DNA of 64,000 nucleotides from Labrenzia sp. OB1 (GCF_001624695.1 NZ_JSEP01000018.1:1-64000), one strand, 5' to 3'; counted from the first letter of the stretch, positions 9,250-17,347 are shown. Made by a program: numbers and translations. Notes: a model not told the origin generated them from the sequence alone.

Positions 9250-10087
9250 GCTTCAGACTCATAACCAATAGCATACGGTTGCCGCGAGGCAGATGGCCGA
9301 GAGATAGTTCCTGGCATTGCGGTCATAGCGTGTTGCGATCCTGCGAAACTCCTTGAGCCTGCCGAACATCCTCTCGATGACGTTTCTGCTCTTGTAAAGG
9401 TATGGCGAGAAACAGTTTTTCCATTTGCGTGTTTTGCGGGGCGGTATATTTGGCAGCGAACTGCGCGCCTCGACGGCTCGGCGGATCCGGTCACTGTCGT
9501 AGCCTTTATCGCCATGCAGAACGCCGTTTGCCGGAACGAGCGGCAAGAGTGCCTCAGCTCCTATGAAATCCGAGATATTGGCTCCCGTCAGGTGGAAGGC
9601 GATTGGGCGTCCCTTGTTGTCGCTCAGAGCATGGATTTTTGTTCCCGGACCACCACGAGCTCGGCCCAGGGCATGGGCTTGAGCCCCCCTTTGCCGCCAT
9701 GGGCGACCCGGTGCGCCCGAACGGCTGTGCTGTCGATCATCACTTCCAGAACAGGACCGCCGGTTTGGGACAATGTGTCGAAGATCCCTGTCCAGACACC
9801 TTTCTCCGACCAGCGGACAAAGCGATTGTAGAGGGTTTTCCTCGGCCCGTAGACCTCCGGCGCATCGACCCACCGACCGCCCGACTTCAGAACATGAATG
9901 ATGCCGCTGATCACCCGCCGGTCATCGACACGGGCCTTGCCCCGCGTGTCTGTCGGCAACAGCGGCTGCAACTTCGAAAACTGCTCATCGCTGAGCCAGA
10001 ACAAACCATCGGACATCGCCAAACTCCTGTTTAGGAGTTTGAAGCAGACTTCAACTGATTTGCATAGTCATTTTATGGGTCTTAAGC
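9250..10087 (-). mobile_element. IS5-family (IS427-like) element inserted in the IS110 transposase gene
   Basis: An 838-bp element with imperfect terminal inverted repeats, GCTTCAGACTCATAA at the left and GCTTAAGACCCATAA (reverse complement) at the right, 13 of 15 matching. It is flanked by the direct repeat CTAG at 9246-9249 and 10088-10091. Removing the element and one CTAG restores the IS110 reading frame exactly. CTAG duplication, length and two overlapping transposase frames fit the IS427 group. It is the most recent and best preserved layer of the nest. Confidence 0.92.
9259..10022 (-). CDS. IS5-family (IS427 group) transposase made by programmed -1 frameshift
   Basis: Two overlapping frames encode one DDE transposase of about 254 residues. 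The first (10022 to 9624) begins MAMSDGLFWLSDEQFSKLQPL and carries the first catalytic Asp in VMIDSTAVRAHR. The second carries TKIHALSDNKGRP, the second Asp in LHGDKGYDSD and the Glu region in NVIERMFGRLKEFRR, and stops at 9259. The frames join at AAAGGGGGG (positions 9692-9684), a classic -1 slippery run, which yields GGKGGAQAHALGRARGG. All catalytic motifs are present, so this copy may be active. On the plus strand it lies within the 3' end of the IS110 gene. Confidence 0.88.
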
Positions 10088-10168
10088 CTAGGTTTTGCAT
10101 TGGCGCCCATTCCCGAGGCCGCGGCTGTTTCTTAGGAAGGCCGCCGCCTACTTTGCCAAGGACGTGAA

Positions 10169-11038
10169 ATGAAGGTCGCGTTCGTTGCAAAGCACCGTTC
10201 TATCTGGCCGGTGGCATGGCGCTGCGAAGCGCTGAGTGTATCGCGTTCCGGCTTCCATGCCTGGCTCAATTGTTCTCCTAGCCAACATACCGGTATGACG
10301 AGATCCTGCTCGACAAGATCAAAGGCAGCTTCAAGGATAGCGATCGCGCCTACGGCACACGGCGTGTCTGGCACGGCCTCTTCGCCGAAGGCTTTTTCTG
10401 TGGTCTGCATCGTGTCTAGCGGCTCATGCGCGGCATTGCATTGAGAGCAAGATCGAGACGGCGTGGCTTGCCGAAGGATGGTGGTGAGCGCTCACTTATT
10501 ATGTCGAATATTTTGGATCGTCAGTTCGCGGCAGCAATGCAGAACCAGAGTGAGTGGCCGATTTTACCTATCTCTGGACGGCTGACGGCTGGCTCTATTT
10601 CACCACAGGCCTCAACCTGTTCTCACGCCGTGTTGTTGGTTGGTCGATGAACAACAGCATGACCTCCCAACTTGTGACCGACGCGCTGATCATGGCCGTA
10701 TGGCGCAGAGGCAAGCCGGATGAGTTGATGCATCATTCGGGCCAGGGCTCCCAGTTCGCAAGCATGGACTGGCTTCTTTCCTCAAAGCTTACAACCTCGA
10801 ACATTCCGTGAGCCGGTGTGGAAAATGTCACGACAACGCTGTGGCCGAAAGCTTCTTCAACCTGCTCAAGCGGGAAAGGGTACGGCGACGAACCTACAAA
10901 ACCCGCAAGGACGCCAGGCGGGATGTGTTTGATTGCATCGAGGTGTTCTACAATCCGAAGAGAAAATACGTCAGAAACGGGATGCTGTCACTCGTCGAGT
11001 TCGAACGACTGCAGAAAATGAAAGCCGAGGGCGCGTAG
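10169..11038 (+). pseudogene. IS3-family OrfB with several frameshifts and a lost catalytic Asp
   Basis: OrfB starts at 10169 (MKVAFVAKHRSIWPVAWRCEALSVSRSGFHAWL) and then breaks. A frameshift near 10290 moves the DEILLDKIKGSFKDSDR region to another frame, a stop follows near 10419, another shift occurs near 10557 before ADFTYLWTADGWLYF, and a further stop and shift near 10811 precede GKCHDNAVAESFFNLLKRE. The usual HHSDQGSQY reads HHSGQGSQF, so the second catalytic Asp is Gly. The C-terminus FYNPKRKYVRNGMLSLVEFE is in place. It is clearly non-functional and older than the insertions nested upstream in the same element. Confidence 0.9.
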
Positions 11039-11152
11039 AAAACGCGGGGCTATTCAGGTTCATCGTTAGCTGAGTGCGCAGCGCAATTGTGAATGAAATT
11101 TGGAATGAATGGCGCACTAAAATTTGATGTTTAACTTTAAATGCTTGGAAGA

Positions 11153-12451
11153 TGCCCGACCTGAGACATAGGTGACAGACCGTTCCGGAGACATGGGTAA
11201 CACTTTCCGTTTTTCGGGAGGTGTCGATGCCGTGGCAAGAGGTGTCCAAAATGGAGGAACGTCTTCGTTTCGTCGCCCGCCTGTTGGATGGCGAAGGCAT
11301 GAGTGCGGTTTGCCGTGAGTTCGGCATCTCGCGCAAGACCGGTTACAAGATCTGGAACCGTTACCAGCAAGATGGGATGGACGCGCTTTGTGACCGGTCC
11401 CGTCGGCCTGTGCGTTACGCCAACCAGCTTCCGGAGCAGGTTGAACGGCTGATCATCGCGACACGGAAGGAGAGGCCCCATTGGGGGGCGCGCAAGATCC
11501 GGGAGGTCCTGGTTCGCAAGCTTGCCGGGGATGTGCGTATTCCGGCACAAAGCACGGTGCATGCGGTTCTTGACCGGCACGGCCTTGTCAGCAGAGCCCG
11601 CAAGAGGCGGCGCGCCAACAAGGCCGAAGGAACGCCCCTTTCGGTTGGGCTTGCCCCCAATGATCTTTGGGCAACAGATTTCAAGGGCGAGTTCAAACTG
11701 GGGAACCGGCAGTACTGTTACCCCCTGACGGTGAGCGATCATGCCTCGCGTTATCTGCTCAGTTGCGAGGCCTTTGACTCAACGAAGGAAAGGCCGGTCA
11801 TTGAGGCCTTCCTCGCCCTGTTCAAGGAGCGTGGATTGCCGTCCGCGATCCGCACGGACAATGGTCTGCCGTTTGCCTCGCCGAACGGGCTCTACAATTT
11901 GTCCAAGCTGTCGGTGTGGTGGTTGCGCATTGGCATCGGCATCGAGCGCATCAAGCCAGGCCATCCGCAGCAAAATGGCCGTCACGAGCGCATGCATCTC
12001 ACCCTGAAGAAGGAAGCCACCCGGCCTGCGGGGATGAACAGTCTGCAGCAGCAGGCCAAATTCGATGCTTTCATGAAGGAGTTCAACGAGGAACGGCCTC
12101 ATGAAGCGCTCTCCATGAAGACACCGGCCGAAGTCTACAGGCCGTCATCAAGACAGTATCAGGGCCTGCCGGACCTGGACTATCCCTTCCATGACAGGGA
12201 CGCCTTGGTCACCGCATGCGGGCGGATCTGCATGCATCGCAAGAAGATCAACGTCTCGACCGTGCTGGCCGGTCAGAAGCTCGGGATCAAGGAAGTGGAG
12301 AACGGAATTTGGCTGATCAGCTTCATGAGCTATGATCTGGGATACATCGACCTGGAACAGAGAACGCTACAGACAATCGACAACCCGTTCGGCACGAGGT
12401 TGTAACCCATGTCTCCGGTACAAACTGTTACCTATGTCTCCGGGTCGGACA
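11153..12451 (+). mobile_element. IS481-family insertion sequence next to tRNA-Ser
   Basis: A 1299-bp element with long imperfect inverted ends of about 50 bp (11153-11203 and 12402-12451). Each end contains two related blocks, (G)GAGACATAGGTAACA-like and GGAGACATGGGTAAC-like. The outer bases are TGCCCGACC and TGTCCGACC. GAAG occurs just outside both ends, offset by one base at the left, and may be a short target duplication. One intact transposase gene fills it. The right end stops 10 bp from the 3' end of tRNA-Ser. Confidence 0.88.
11221..12405 (+). CDS. IS481-family transposase
   Basis: A 394-residue IS481-type transposase, full length. The N-terminal helix-turn-helix region includes MSAVCREFGISRKTGYKIWNR. 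The rve integrase core has the first Asp in LWATDFKGEF, the second in IRTDNGLPF and the Glu in the NGRHERMH block, followed by FNEERPHEAL typical of the family. An additional C-terminal segment of about 90 residues follows TPAEVY, as in several alphaproteobacterial members. The start at 11221 (ATG) has GGGAGG at 11215-11220, so spacing is tight; the in-frame ATG at 11251 is an alternative. The frame is unbroken and both ends are present, so it may be active. Confidence 0.93.
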   Translation: MSMPWQEVSKMEERLRFVARLLDGEGMSAVCREFGISRKTGYKIWNRYQQDGMDALCDRSRRPVRYANQLPEQVERLIIATRKERPHWGARKIREVLVRKLAGDVRIPAQSTVHAVLDRHGLVSRARKRRRANKAEGTPLSVGLAPNDLWATDFKGEFKLGNRQYCYPLTVSDHASRYLLSCEAFDSTKERPVIEAFLALFKERGLPSAIRTDNGLPFASPNGLYNLSKLSVWWLRIGIGIERIKPGHPQQNGRHERMHLTLKKEATRPAGMNSLQQQAKFDAFMKEFNEERPHEALSMKTPAEVYRPSSRQYQGLPDLDYPFHDRDALVTACGRICMHRKKINVSTVLAGQKLGIKEVENGIWLISFMSYDLGYIDLEQRTLQTIDNPFGTRL

Positions 12452-12461
12452 GAAGTAAAAA

Positions 12462-12551
12462 TGGCGGACAGAGAGGGATTCGAACCCTCGGAGCGCTTGC
12501 ACGCTCACACGCTTTCCAAGCGTGCGCCTTAAGCCACTCGGCCACCTGTCC
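12462..12551 (-). tRNA. tRNA-Ser (anticodon GGA)
   Basis: Reading the minus strand from 12551, GGACAGGTGGCCGAGTGG starts a serine tRNA with the acceptor stem GGACAGG pairing CTGTCC, the anticodon loop CTTGGAAA (anticodon GGA), a long variable arm typical of serine tRNAs, the T-loop GGTTCGAATCC and encoded CCA at 12464-12462. The length is 90 nt. It marks the junction between accessory DNA on the left and chromosomal core on the right; serine tRNA genes are common integration sites. Confidence 0.97.
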
Positions 12552-12871
12552 TTTTCAAGCGTTAGACCCGCTTGAGTGCCGCGCAATATACCCATGACGT
12601 GGTCGAGCGCAAGCGCCTTGCGGCGTTTTTTTGAAATTGCCCTCAAGCTTTGGATTTTTCTGGGAAAATTGCGGAACCGCAGGCCGCTCAGGGGCGTTCA
12701 CCCGGTGGCTTGCCGGGGTAAATGCCGCAAAATTGTGTTGCATATCGGTTCCAGTATATTAATTGTGTGATATTACCTTGAGGAAGTGCTCAATTGGAGG
12801 CGTGACCGCCTTTTTTGACGGACTCACGTGAGTATTAACTATATAAAGTGTAGCGAGTAGAAAGATATACC
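12552..12871. other. Intergenic region with no gene seen
   Basis: 320 bp between the tRNA-Ser 5' end and the next gene. It becomes AT-rich after about 12720 and probably holds the tRNA promoter (minus strand) and the promoter of the small membrane protein gene. Two short GC stems followed by T runs (near 12619-12634 and 12798-12815) are too weak to call terminators. No open frame with a ribosome site was found. Confidence 0.5.
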
Positions 12872-13186
12872 ATGATTAGTGTTTTAAAATTTTTATTCCG
12901 GTTACTGGGATATGGCTTTCTCGCTGTTGCGATTGTTGCCGGAATCTCGGATGCAAGCAGTTCAATTGCACAATCACAAGTTTATCTTGCCCCGCTCGGG
13001 CATGTCTGGTCCAACCTGTCGCCCTACACCCTTGAGCTGGTCGGAAGTTCGGTTCAGCCGGGCCTGTGGGATGTCGCGCAGCGCACCGTGCTGGTCTGGC
13101 CGGTCTGGGCTGTCCTGGCTCCGCTGGGCATGCTGTTGTTGTGGCTCGGCGCCAAACGCCGGCGCCAGCTCGCCCAGTTCGCCTGA
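12872..13186 (+). CDS. Small two-helix membrane protein, conserved hypothetical type
   Basis: A 104-residue protein with an N-terminal hydrophobic helix at about 8-27 (FRLLGYGFLAVAIVAGI), a polar middle (~28-65) and a second helix at about 72-93 (VLVWPVWAVLAPLGMLLLWL) followed by the basic tail GAKRRRQ. This predicts an inner-membrane protein with both ends probably cytoplasmic. I recognise the general layout as common in alphaproteobacteria but cannot name a function. It stands alone, transcribed away from tRNA-Ser, in an AT-rich upstream context. Confidence 0.65.
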   Translation: MISVLKFLFRLLGYGFLAVAIVAGISDASSSIAQSQVYLAPLGHVWSNLSPYTLELVGSSVQPGLWDVAQRTVLVWPVWAVLAPLGMLLLWLGAKRRRQLAQFA

Positions 13187-13672
13187 GGGGGCTCCGGGGA
13201 CATTCGGATCGCCCGCTGATACCATCCGGCAGACCCAAGGGCCTGCCTGACAGGGGAGGGGGCTGGTTTCCGGCAGGCAGCCCAGTGCTGTTTGCTGTGG
13301 CAGCCCGTTCAAGTGACGCAATTCAGTCCGTTGAGCCGGAAAGACCGAAGATCGCGATTGGAAACTGTGTGTCACTTCGCGCGTTCTGGCCGGTAACCCG
13401 CATCGTCCTGCGATCTCTGCACACTCTTTGCCGAGCAGGCTGCGATCGCGGTCCGGCAGGCACATATGTTTGCCGGACGGCATAAACGGTTGTTTGTCGG
13501 GTCATGAACCGTCAAATTGTCCACTGGCCCTTGGCATGGATCGCATGCTGCGCCACATATATGGCTGACCATCAACCGGTAAGCGCACCTGATCCGCGCC
13601 CGTCCTAGTGTCTGTCTCAGGCTTCCGCCACCCGGCAGGCAAGACGGCGCTGGCAAGTGCCGGAGATCCTCC
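13187..13672. other. Intergenic region with no convincing gene
   Basis: 486 bp between the small membrane protein and msrA. Open frames exist on both strands, but they are arginine- and proline-rich products of high GC content with no ribosome site or recognisable domain. The last 15 bases contain the msrA ribosome site (GGAG at 13662). I see no tRNA, terminator or strong repeat. Confidence 0.5.
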
Positions 13673-14338
13673 ATGTCGTTCATGACCATGCTGTCCAAGA
13701 AATTTTCCCTGCCGGGCAAGGACGAAGCCTTGCCGGGGCGTGCCGAGGCGATCGTTCCCGCCGAACCCCATTTCGTCAACGGCAGGGCCCTTGCCGGACC
13801 CTACCCGGCGGGAATGAAGACAGTACTGTTCGGCATGGGGTGCTTCTGGGGGGCGGAACGGCTGTTCTGGCAGCTCACGGGCGTTCACGTGACCGCCGTC
13901 GGCTATGCCGGCGGCATGACGCCCAACCCCACCTACAACGAGACCTGCACCGGCCGCACGGGCCACACCGAGGCGGTTCTGGTCGTTTACGATCCAGCCA
14001 AGGTCACGCTTCAGGATCTTTTGAAGGTGTTCTGGGAAAACCACGATCCGACGCAGGGCATGCGCCAGGGCAACGATACCGGCACGCAATACCGCTCGGC
14101 GATCTATGTGGCCGATGAGGAGGACCTCAAGGCAGCCGGACAGTCCAGCGAAGCCTATCAGCAGGCCCTGAAGGCGAACGGCGTCCCGGCCTCCATCACC
14201 ACGGAGATCCGCCAGCTCGATACGTTCTACTTCGCCGAGGAGTATCACCAGCAATACCTTGCCAAGAACCCGACCGGCTATTGTGGCATCGGCGGCACTG
14301 GTGTCGCTTGCCCGACAGGCCTCGGGCTGACTGCCTGA
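13673..14338 (+). CDS. msrA: Peptide-methionine (S)-S-oxide reductase MsrA
   Basis: A 221-residue MsrA, which reduces methionine-S-sulfoxide in proteins and as free amino acid. The catalytic cysteine is in [14 protein letters not shown] near residue 60, with the family blocks [39 protein letters not shown] and EEYHQQYL. C-terminal resolving cysteines lie in [15 protein letters not shown]. The N-terminal extension of about 45 residues resembles the E. coli-type long form and has no signal peptide, so it is cytoplasmic. The ribosome site GGAG lies 7 nt before the start. A likely terminator follows at 14409-14442, so it is probably transcribed alone. Confidence 0.95.
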   Translation: MSFMTMLSKKFSLPGKDEALPGRAEAIVPAEPHFVNGRALAGPYPAGMKTVLFGMGCFWGAERLFWQLTGVHVTAVGYAGGMTPNPTYNETCTGRTGHTEAVLVVYDPAKVTLQDLLKVFWENHDPTQGMRQGNDTGTQYRSAIYVADEEDLKAAGQSSEAYQQALKANGVPASITTEIRQLDTFYFAEEYHQQYLAKNPTGYCGIGGTGVACPTGLGLTA

Positions 14339-14408
14339 GCATTCGGCGAAAACATGACGCGGCCGACCTGCGGCAGACGAGATCTTTTTTTGAATTCGGA
14401 CAGCGTCA

Positions 14409-14442
14409 GGGCCTCCGACCGGAACCGGTGGGAGGCCTTTTC
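14409..14442 (+). terminator. Rho-independent terminator after msrA
   Basis: Stem GGCCTCC at 14410-14416 pairs with GGAGGCC at 14431-14437, followed by TTTTC. It lies 70 bp after the msrA stop. The rest of the 306-bp gap to the next gene (14339-14644) is AT-rich from about 14515 and holds no gene that I can see; it probably contains the promoter for the 14645 gene. Confidence 0.65.
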
Positions 14443-14644
14443 ATGTGCATTTTCCCTTCCCGGCCGGATCACTTGTGCTGATCGTGTGTGCCCGCAAGGG
14501 AAGAATTGGGTCTTCGAGACGTCCCGTCTTCAAATTATTTCCCAAATCACGAGTGAATTTGGTGTCCACAACCGAAAACTTCAGCATTTCTTAAAACAAA
14601 AACCGTGATTCTACGTATGAGTGCACATGTGTGGGGTTGATTCG

Positions 14645-14968
14645 ATGACGCCATCCGCAAAGATCTTTGCGGTTACCTATTTTATTGGAGCCAGCATGCT
14701 GATGAGCCTCGGCGTGCTTCTGCCGGGCGGCAAGGGGCTGGTTGCGGTGTTCGCGAAGCCGGGCGGCCTGGCGGCTGCTGAAGTCATCGCAAGGGCCGAG
14801 GGTTCGATCATCTTTGTCCGCGACGGATCCTGGGTTGCACTGACCGAATCTGAAGATGATGAATTCATCGCCAGTCTGTATCGGGCCGGGGCCGGCTTTG
14901 TCGCTTCCACGGCTGTTGCACAGCTCTGTGCACGCTGGAACGGGGTTTTGGGGGAAAATACGATATGA
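14645..14968 (+). CDS. Small protein coupled to the downstream chemoreceptor
   Basis: A 107-residue protein with a hydrophobic N-terminal stretch ([22 protein letters not shown]) that could be a membrane anchor or uncleaved signal, then a segment with [25 protein letters not shown] that looks like a small alpha/beta fold. Family not recognised. The stop overlaps the start of the methyl-accepting chemotaxis gene by 4 bp (ATGA at 14965), so the two are translationally coupled and probably act together, perhaps with this protein as a sensor or anti-partner at the membrane. GGGG at about 14635 serves as ribosome site. An in-frame ATG at 14621 is a less likely start. Confidence 0.6.
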   Translation: MTPSAKIFAVTYFIGASMLMSLGVLLPGGKGLVAVFAKPGGLAAAEVIARAEGSIIFVRDGSWVALTESEDDEFIASLYRAGAGFVASTAVAQLCARWNGVLGENTI

Positions 14969-16455
14969 ATGAAACCACGAATACGACTTCTGGTCTTGAC
15001 GCTTTTCGGGATACTTTCGCCAGGATCGCCGTCTATTTCATCTGGGCAAACGTTGCTGTGGTCATTGCGGCCGCCTGGCTGGTGGGCACGGTGTCCCTTG
15101 TGGCGGTGGGCGGTTCGGCGCTGGTCCTCGGGGCGGCAGCCACTGTCACCTGGATGAAATTCGGTTCCGGCGTGGAGACGCGGCTTGCAACCGCAATGTC
15201 CCTTGCCGGACTGGTCGCGCTTCTTGTCGCTTCCCTTGCCGTCCCCGCCGGGCAGGTGTCTTACCAGCTCGACGGTCACATGTATTTCTTCGCCGTCCTG
15301 GCGATCCTGGCGAGCTGGGTCGATTGGCGCGCGCTGGTGGCCTATGCCGCCATCGTCGCAGTCCACCACATCGTGCTCAACTTCGCCATGCCCTGGGCGG
15401 TGTTCCCCAATGGCGCGGATTTCGCCCGCGTGCTGTTTCATGCCACCGTCGTCGTGCTAGAGGTCGGCATCCTGTGGTGGATGACCAGCAATCTGGGCAA
15501 GGCCTTCGAAATATCCGACAAGGCGCGTCACGAAGCGGAGGAAGCCCGCGCCGAGGCGGTCTCCCTGCAGCGCCAGAGTGCCGACCATGACGAGGCGCAA
15601 CGGCAAAGGGAAGTGCTCGTCAACGAGCGTATCGCGGCATTCCAGAACGACATCGCCGCCAGGCTGGACGAAGTCGGCCGCAAGGTGCATGAAATGCGCG
15701 GTTCGGCTGAGGAACTGGGCTCCGTTGCCAAGGATACCACCGGCCGTGCCGCGTCCGTGTCGGATGCTTCCGAAACGGCCTCCTCCAACGTGCAGATGGT
15801 CGCATCGGCCGCTGAGGAACTGTCGTCCTCCATCGCTGAGATTTCCCGCCAGGTCGAGCAGACCACGGGCATCGTGGTCCAGGCGACGGAAAATGCCCAG
15901 ACCAGCAACACCAAGGTCGCCGGCCTTGCCGAGGCGGCCAACCGGATCGGCGAAGTGGTCACACTGATCCAGGCGATCGCCGAACAGACCAATCTTCTCG
16001 CACTCAACGCCACCATCGAGGCGGCGCGCGCGGGAGAGGCCGGACGTGGCTTTGCGGTGGTCGCGGCCGAAGTGAAGGAGCTGGCCACGCAGACGTCCAA
16101 GGCGACCGAGGAAATCGGTGCGCAGATTTCCGCCATCCAGGCGGAAACCAAGGATGCGGTTGCTTCCATCGGGCTCATTGCCACCACGATGGACGAGGTC
16201 AACAGCTATACCGCGGCCATTGCCGCCGCTGTTGGCGAGCAGGGCTCGGCAACAGCCGAGATTTCCCGCAATGTCGCCGAAGCGGCAGACGGCACCGGCC
16301 GGGTTGCGGAGAATATCGGCGGCGTGCGTGAAGCGGTCGAGAGAACCGGCAAGTCCGTCGCATCGATGGTGGAAGCCACGGAGGTCCTGGATGGGGACAC
16401 TTCCGAAATGCGCCGCTCGATCGACGCCTTCCTGAAGGATGTTGCCGCAGCCTGA
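14965..16455 (+). CDS. Methyl-accepting chemotaxis protein with a multi-helix membrane sensor and no HAMP
   Basis: A 496-residue chemoreceptor. About six hydrophobic helices fill residues 20-180 with very short loops, so there is no large periplasmic ligand domain; the signal may be sensed within the membrane. A coiled linker (175-220) leads straight into the MA signalling domain (~225-496) with the hairpin tip [24 protein letters not shown] and the adjacent [10 protein letters not shown]. No HAMP domain is evident between them. It would control CheA/CheW at a pole. No che genes are nearby, so it is an orphan receptor. It is coupled to the 14645 gene. Confidence 0.88.
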   Translation: MNETTNTTSGLDAFRDTFARIAVYFIWANVAVVIAAAWLVGTVSLVAVGGSALVLGAAATVTWMKFGSGVETRLATAMSLAGLVALLVASLAVPAGQVSYQLDGHMYFFAVLAILASWVDWRALVAYAAIVAVHHIVLNFAMPWAVFPNGADFARVLFHATVVVLEVGILWWMTSNLGKAFEISDKARHEAEEARAEAVSLQRQSADHDEAQRQREVLVNERIAAFQNDIAARLDEVGRKVHEMRGSAEELGSVAKDTTGRAASVSDASETASSNVQMVASAAEELSSSIAEISRQVEQTTGIVVQATENAQTSNTKVAGLAEAANRIGEVVTLIQAIAEQTNLLALNATIEAARAGEAGRGFAVVAAEVKELATQTSKATEEIGAQISAIQAETKDAVASIGLIATTMDEVNSYTAAIAAAVGEQGSATAEISRNVAEAADGTGRVAENIGGVREAVERTGKSVASMVEATEVLDGDTSEMRRSIDAFLKDVAAA

Positions 16456-16491
16456 CCGGTGGCCGCAGGATCAGACTTCAAGCGAAATGGT

Positions 16492-16524
16492 AGAACCGGC
16501 TGATTTCCAGCCGGTTCTTTTTTG
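16492..16524 (+). terminator. Rho-independent terminator after the chemoreceptor gene
   Basis: A perfect 11-bp stem, AGAACCGGCTG at 16492-16502 with CAGCCGGTTCT at 16508-16518, a 5-nt loop and a run of six T bases. It lies 37 bp past the stop of the 14965 gene and separates it from the convergent nucleotidyltransferase gene. Confidence 0.88.
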
Positions 16525-16542
16525 CCCGATGGCCGTCCCGGA

Positions 16543-17196
16543 TCACGTTTGGGCGCCGTCCCAGGGGATCACCTCCAGCTCAGGCCACAGCGCCTTCATC
16601 CGCTCCGCCTTCTCCGAATAGGTACGGGCGTTCGGCTGCACGTAGTTGGGCACCAGACGCATGGCGAAGAGATTGGCGAGGCCGAAGGGCGCCTGGAGCA
16701 CGATCCTGCCGTCCAGGTCCAGCCGGGCCGCGACCGCGTGCGTGCGGGCCGCATAGGTTGTCAGAGAGTCGATTGAGCAGTCCAGCGGCCGGTAGGGACG
16801 CCCGAAACGCTGTTCGTACCACAGGTGCACCCGCGCCTGATTGCGCACCTCAAGCAAAGGGGCAAGGTCCGGCAGGGCGGCGTTCACTTTCCGGATGACG
16901 ACGTCTTCCGCTTCCCATGACAGGTCAGTTCCGTCAAAATAGATGACGTCGAAATCCTTGATGCCGTGAAGGGGAGGGCGGCCGGTCAGGACATTCCAGA
17001 CACTCTGGTAAATGCCGCCCGACACCAGCCAGCCGTCGGGCAGCGCGTGATCGCGTATGGAGGTGAGAATTTCCACCACATGGGGGAGCGTCAGAAGGAT
17101 CTGTTCGAGCCGTGTGTAACGCTCGTCTTCGCGGGCGGCGTAAGGGACACCCAACCGGGTATCGGGGCCGGATCGGATTTTGGCATTTGCTGTCAT
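16543..17196 (-). CDS. Nucleotidyltransferase family protein (PF06042 type)
   Basis: A 217-residue protein of the NTP_transf_6/DUF925 group. The polymerase-beta-like core is visible as WLVSGGIYQSVWNVLTGRP followed by GIKDFDVIYFDGTDLSWEAE, which carries the acidic metal-binding pair. Later blocks VEVRNQARVHLWYEQRFG and YVQPNARTYSEKAERMK are characteristic of the group. Predicted cytoplasmic. The substrate is not known for this family. It is convergent with the chemoreceptor and divergent from the first of three exported-protein genes. No signal peptide and no odd composition. Confidence 0.82.
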   Translation of the reverse strand: MTANAKIRSGPDTRLGVPYAAREDERYTRLEQILLTLPHVVEILTSIRDHALPDGWLVSGGIYQSVWNVLTGRPPLHGIKDFDVIYFDGTDLSWEAEDVVIRKVNAALPDLAPLLEVRNQARVHLWYEQRFGRPYRPLDCSIDSLTTYAARTHAVAARLDLDGRIVLQAPFGLANLFAMRLVPNYVQPNARTYSEKAERMKALWPELEVIPWDGAQT

Positions 17197-17347
17197 GCTG
17201 GGGGTCTCGTCATCAGCATCGGAGGGCGGAATCCTACGCGATTCTGCGCGTGGGAAAACCCGGTTACCTGAAAAATGGCCGGAACGGCTTGACTATGCGC
17301 CGAGAGACGCCATCTCGCTGTCAGGATCAATGAACCGGGAAATGCAT

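Larger units (their letters stand above)
7701..10132 (+). mobile_element. IS110-family insertion sequence inside IS3 orfA, itself split by IS5
   Basis: Coordinates rest on the host gene. CT dinucleotides stand at 7699-7700 and 10131-10132. Removing 7701-10132 leaves GACATC-CT-TAGGAAGG, which reads through orfA as Asp-Ile-Leu-Arg-Lys-Ala, a common IS3 OrfA sequence. A central CT core without terminal inverted repeats fits what is known of IS110/IS621 insertion. An alternative join at the run of A residues (7701-7706) with AAGG at 10137 would give Leu-Lys-Lys and cannot be excluded. The element carries about 230 bp of non-coding left end, one transposase gene with a frameshift, and an IS5-type insertion near its 3' end. 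Confidence 0.8.
7933..10135 (+). pseudogene. IS110-family DEDD transposase, frameshifted and interrupted by IS5
   Basis: The start at 7933 has GGAGG at 7921. The N-terminal RuvC-like domain shows the first acidic residue in AAIDIGSTMHVAAV. After HDL at 8095-8097 one G is missing; adding it back restores ADWFRSCGVISV and joins the frame at 8136 (MESTGVYW, then KTDVSDAGWL). The C-terminal transposase_20 domain runs to RRAKTLG at 9249. An IS5 element then interrupts it, and the last residues (FALAPIPEAAAVS) resume at 10092 and stop at 10133-10135. Two independent lesions make it inactive. In family terms it was a bridge-RNA-guided recombinase. Confidence 0.9.
7432..11056 (+). mobile_element. IS3-family element split by nested IS110 and IS5 elements
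   Basis: The outermost shell of a nest. The 5' part of orfA runs to 7700; the 3' end of orfA resumes at 10133 and continues into orfB. Joining across the gap restores ...AERDIL-RKAAAYFAKDVK and the usual ATGA overlap of orfA with orfB at 10169-10172. The right end is GGGGCTATTCA at about 11046-11056. The matching left terminus, which should begin TGAATAGCCCC, is absent: the element starts abruptly at about 7429-7432 against the IS66 end. The orfB part has several frameshifts and a lost catalytic Asp, so this element is dead. Confidence 0.85.

Noticed and set aside
1..12461. Second tRNA-Ser 3' end as the far attachment site of an island
   Set aside because: I looked for the terminal 20 bp of the tRNA gene in this stretch and did not see it. 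It may lie left of the window.
12598..12640. Terminator upstream of the 12872 gene
   Set aside because: Only a 4-bp stem before the T run; too weak to call.
13502..14254. 250-residue open frame opposite msrA
   Set aside because: A shadow of msrA with no motif or ribosome site.
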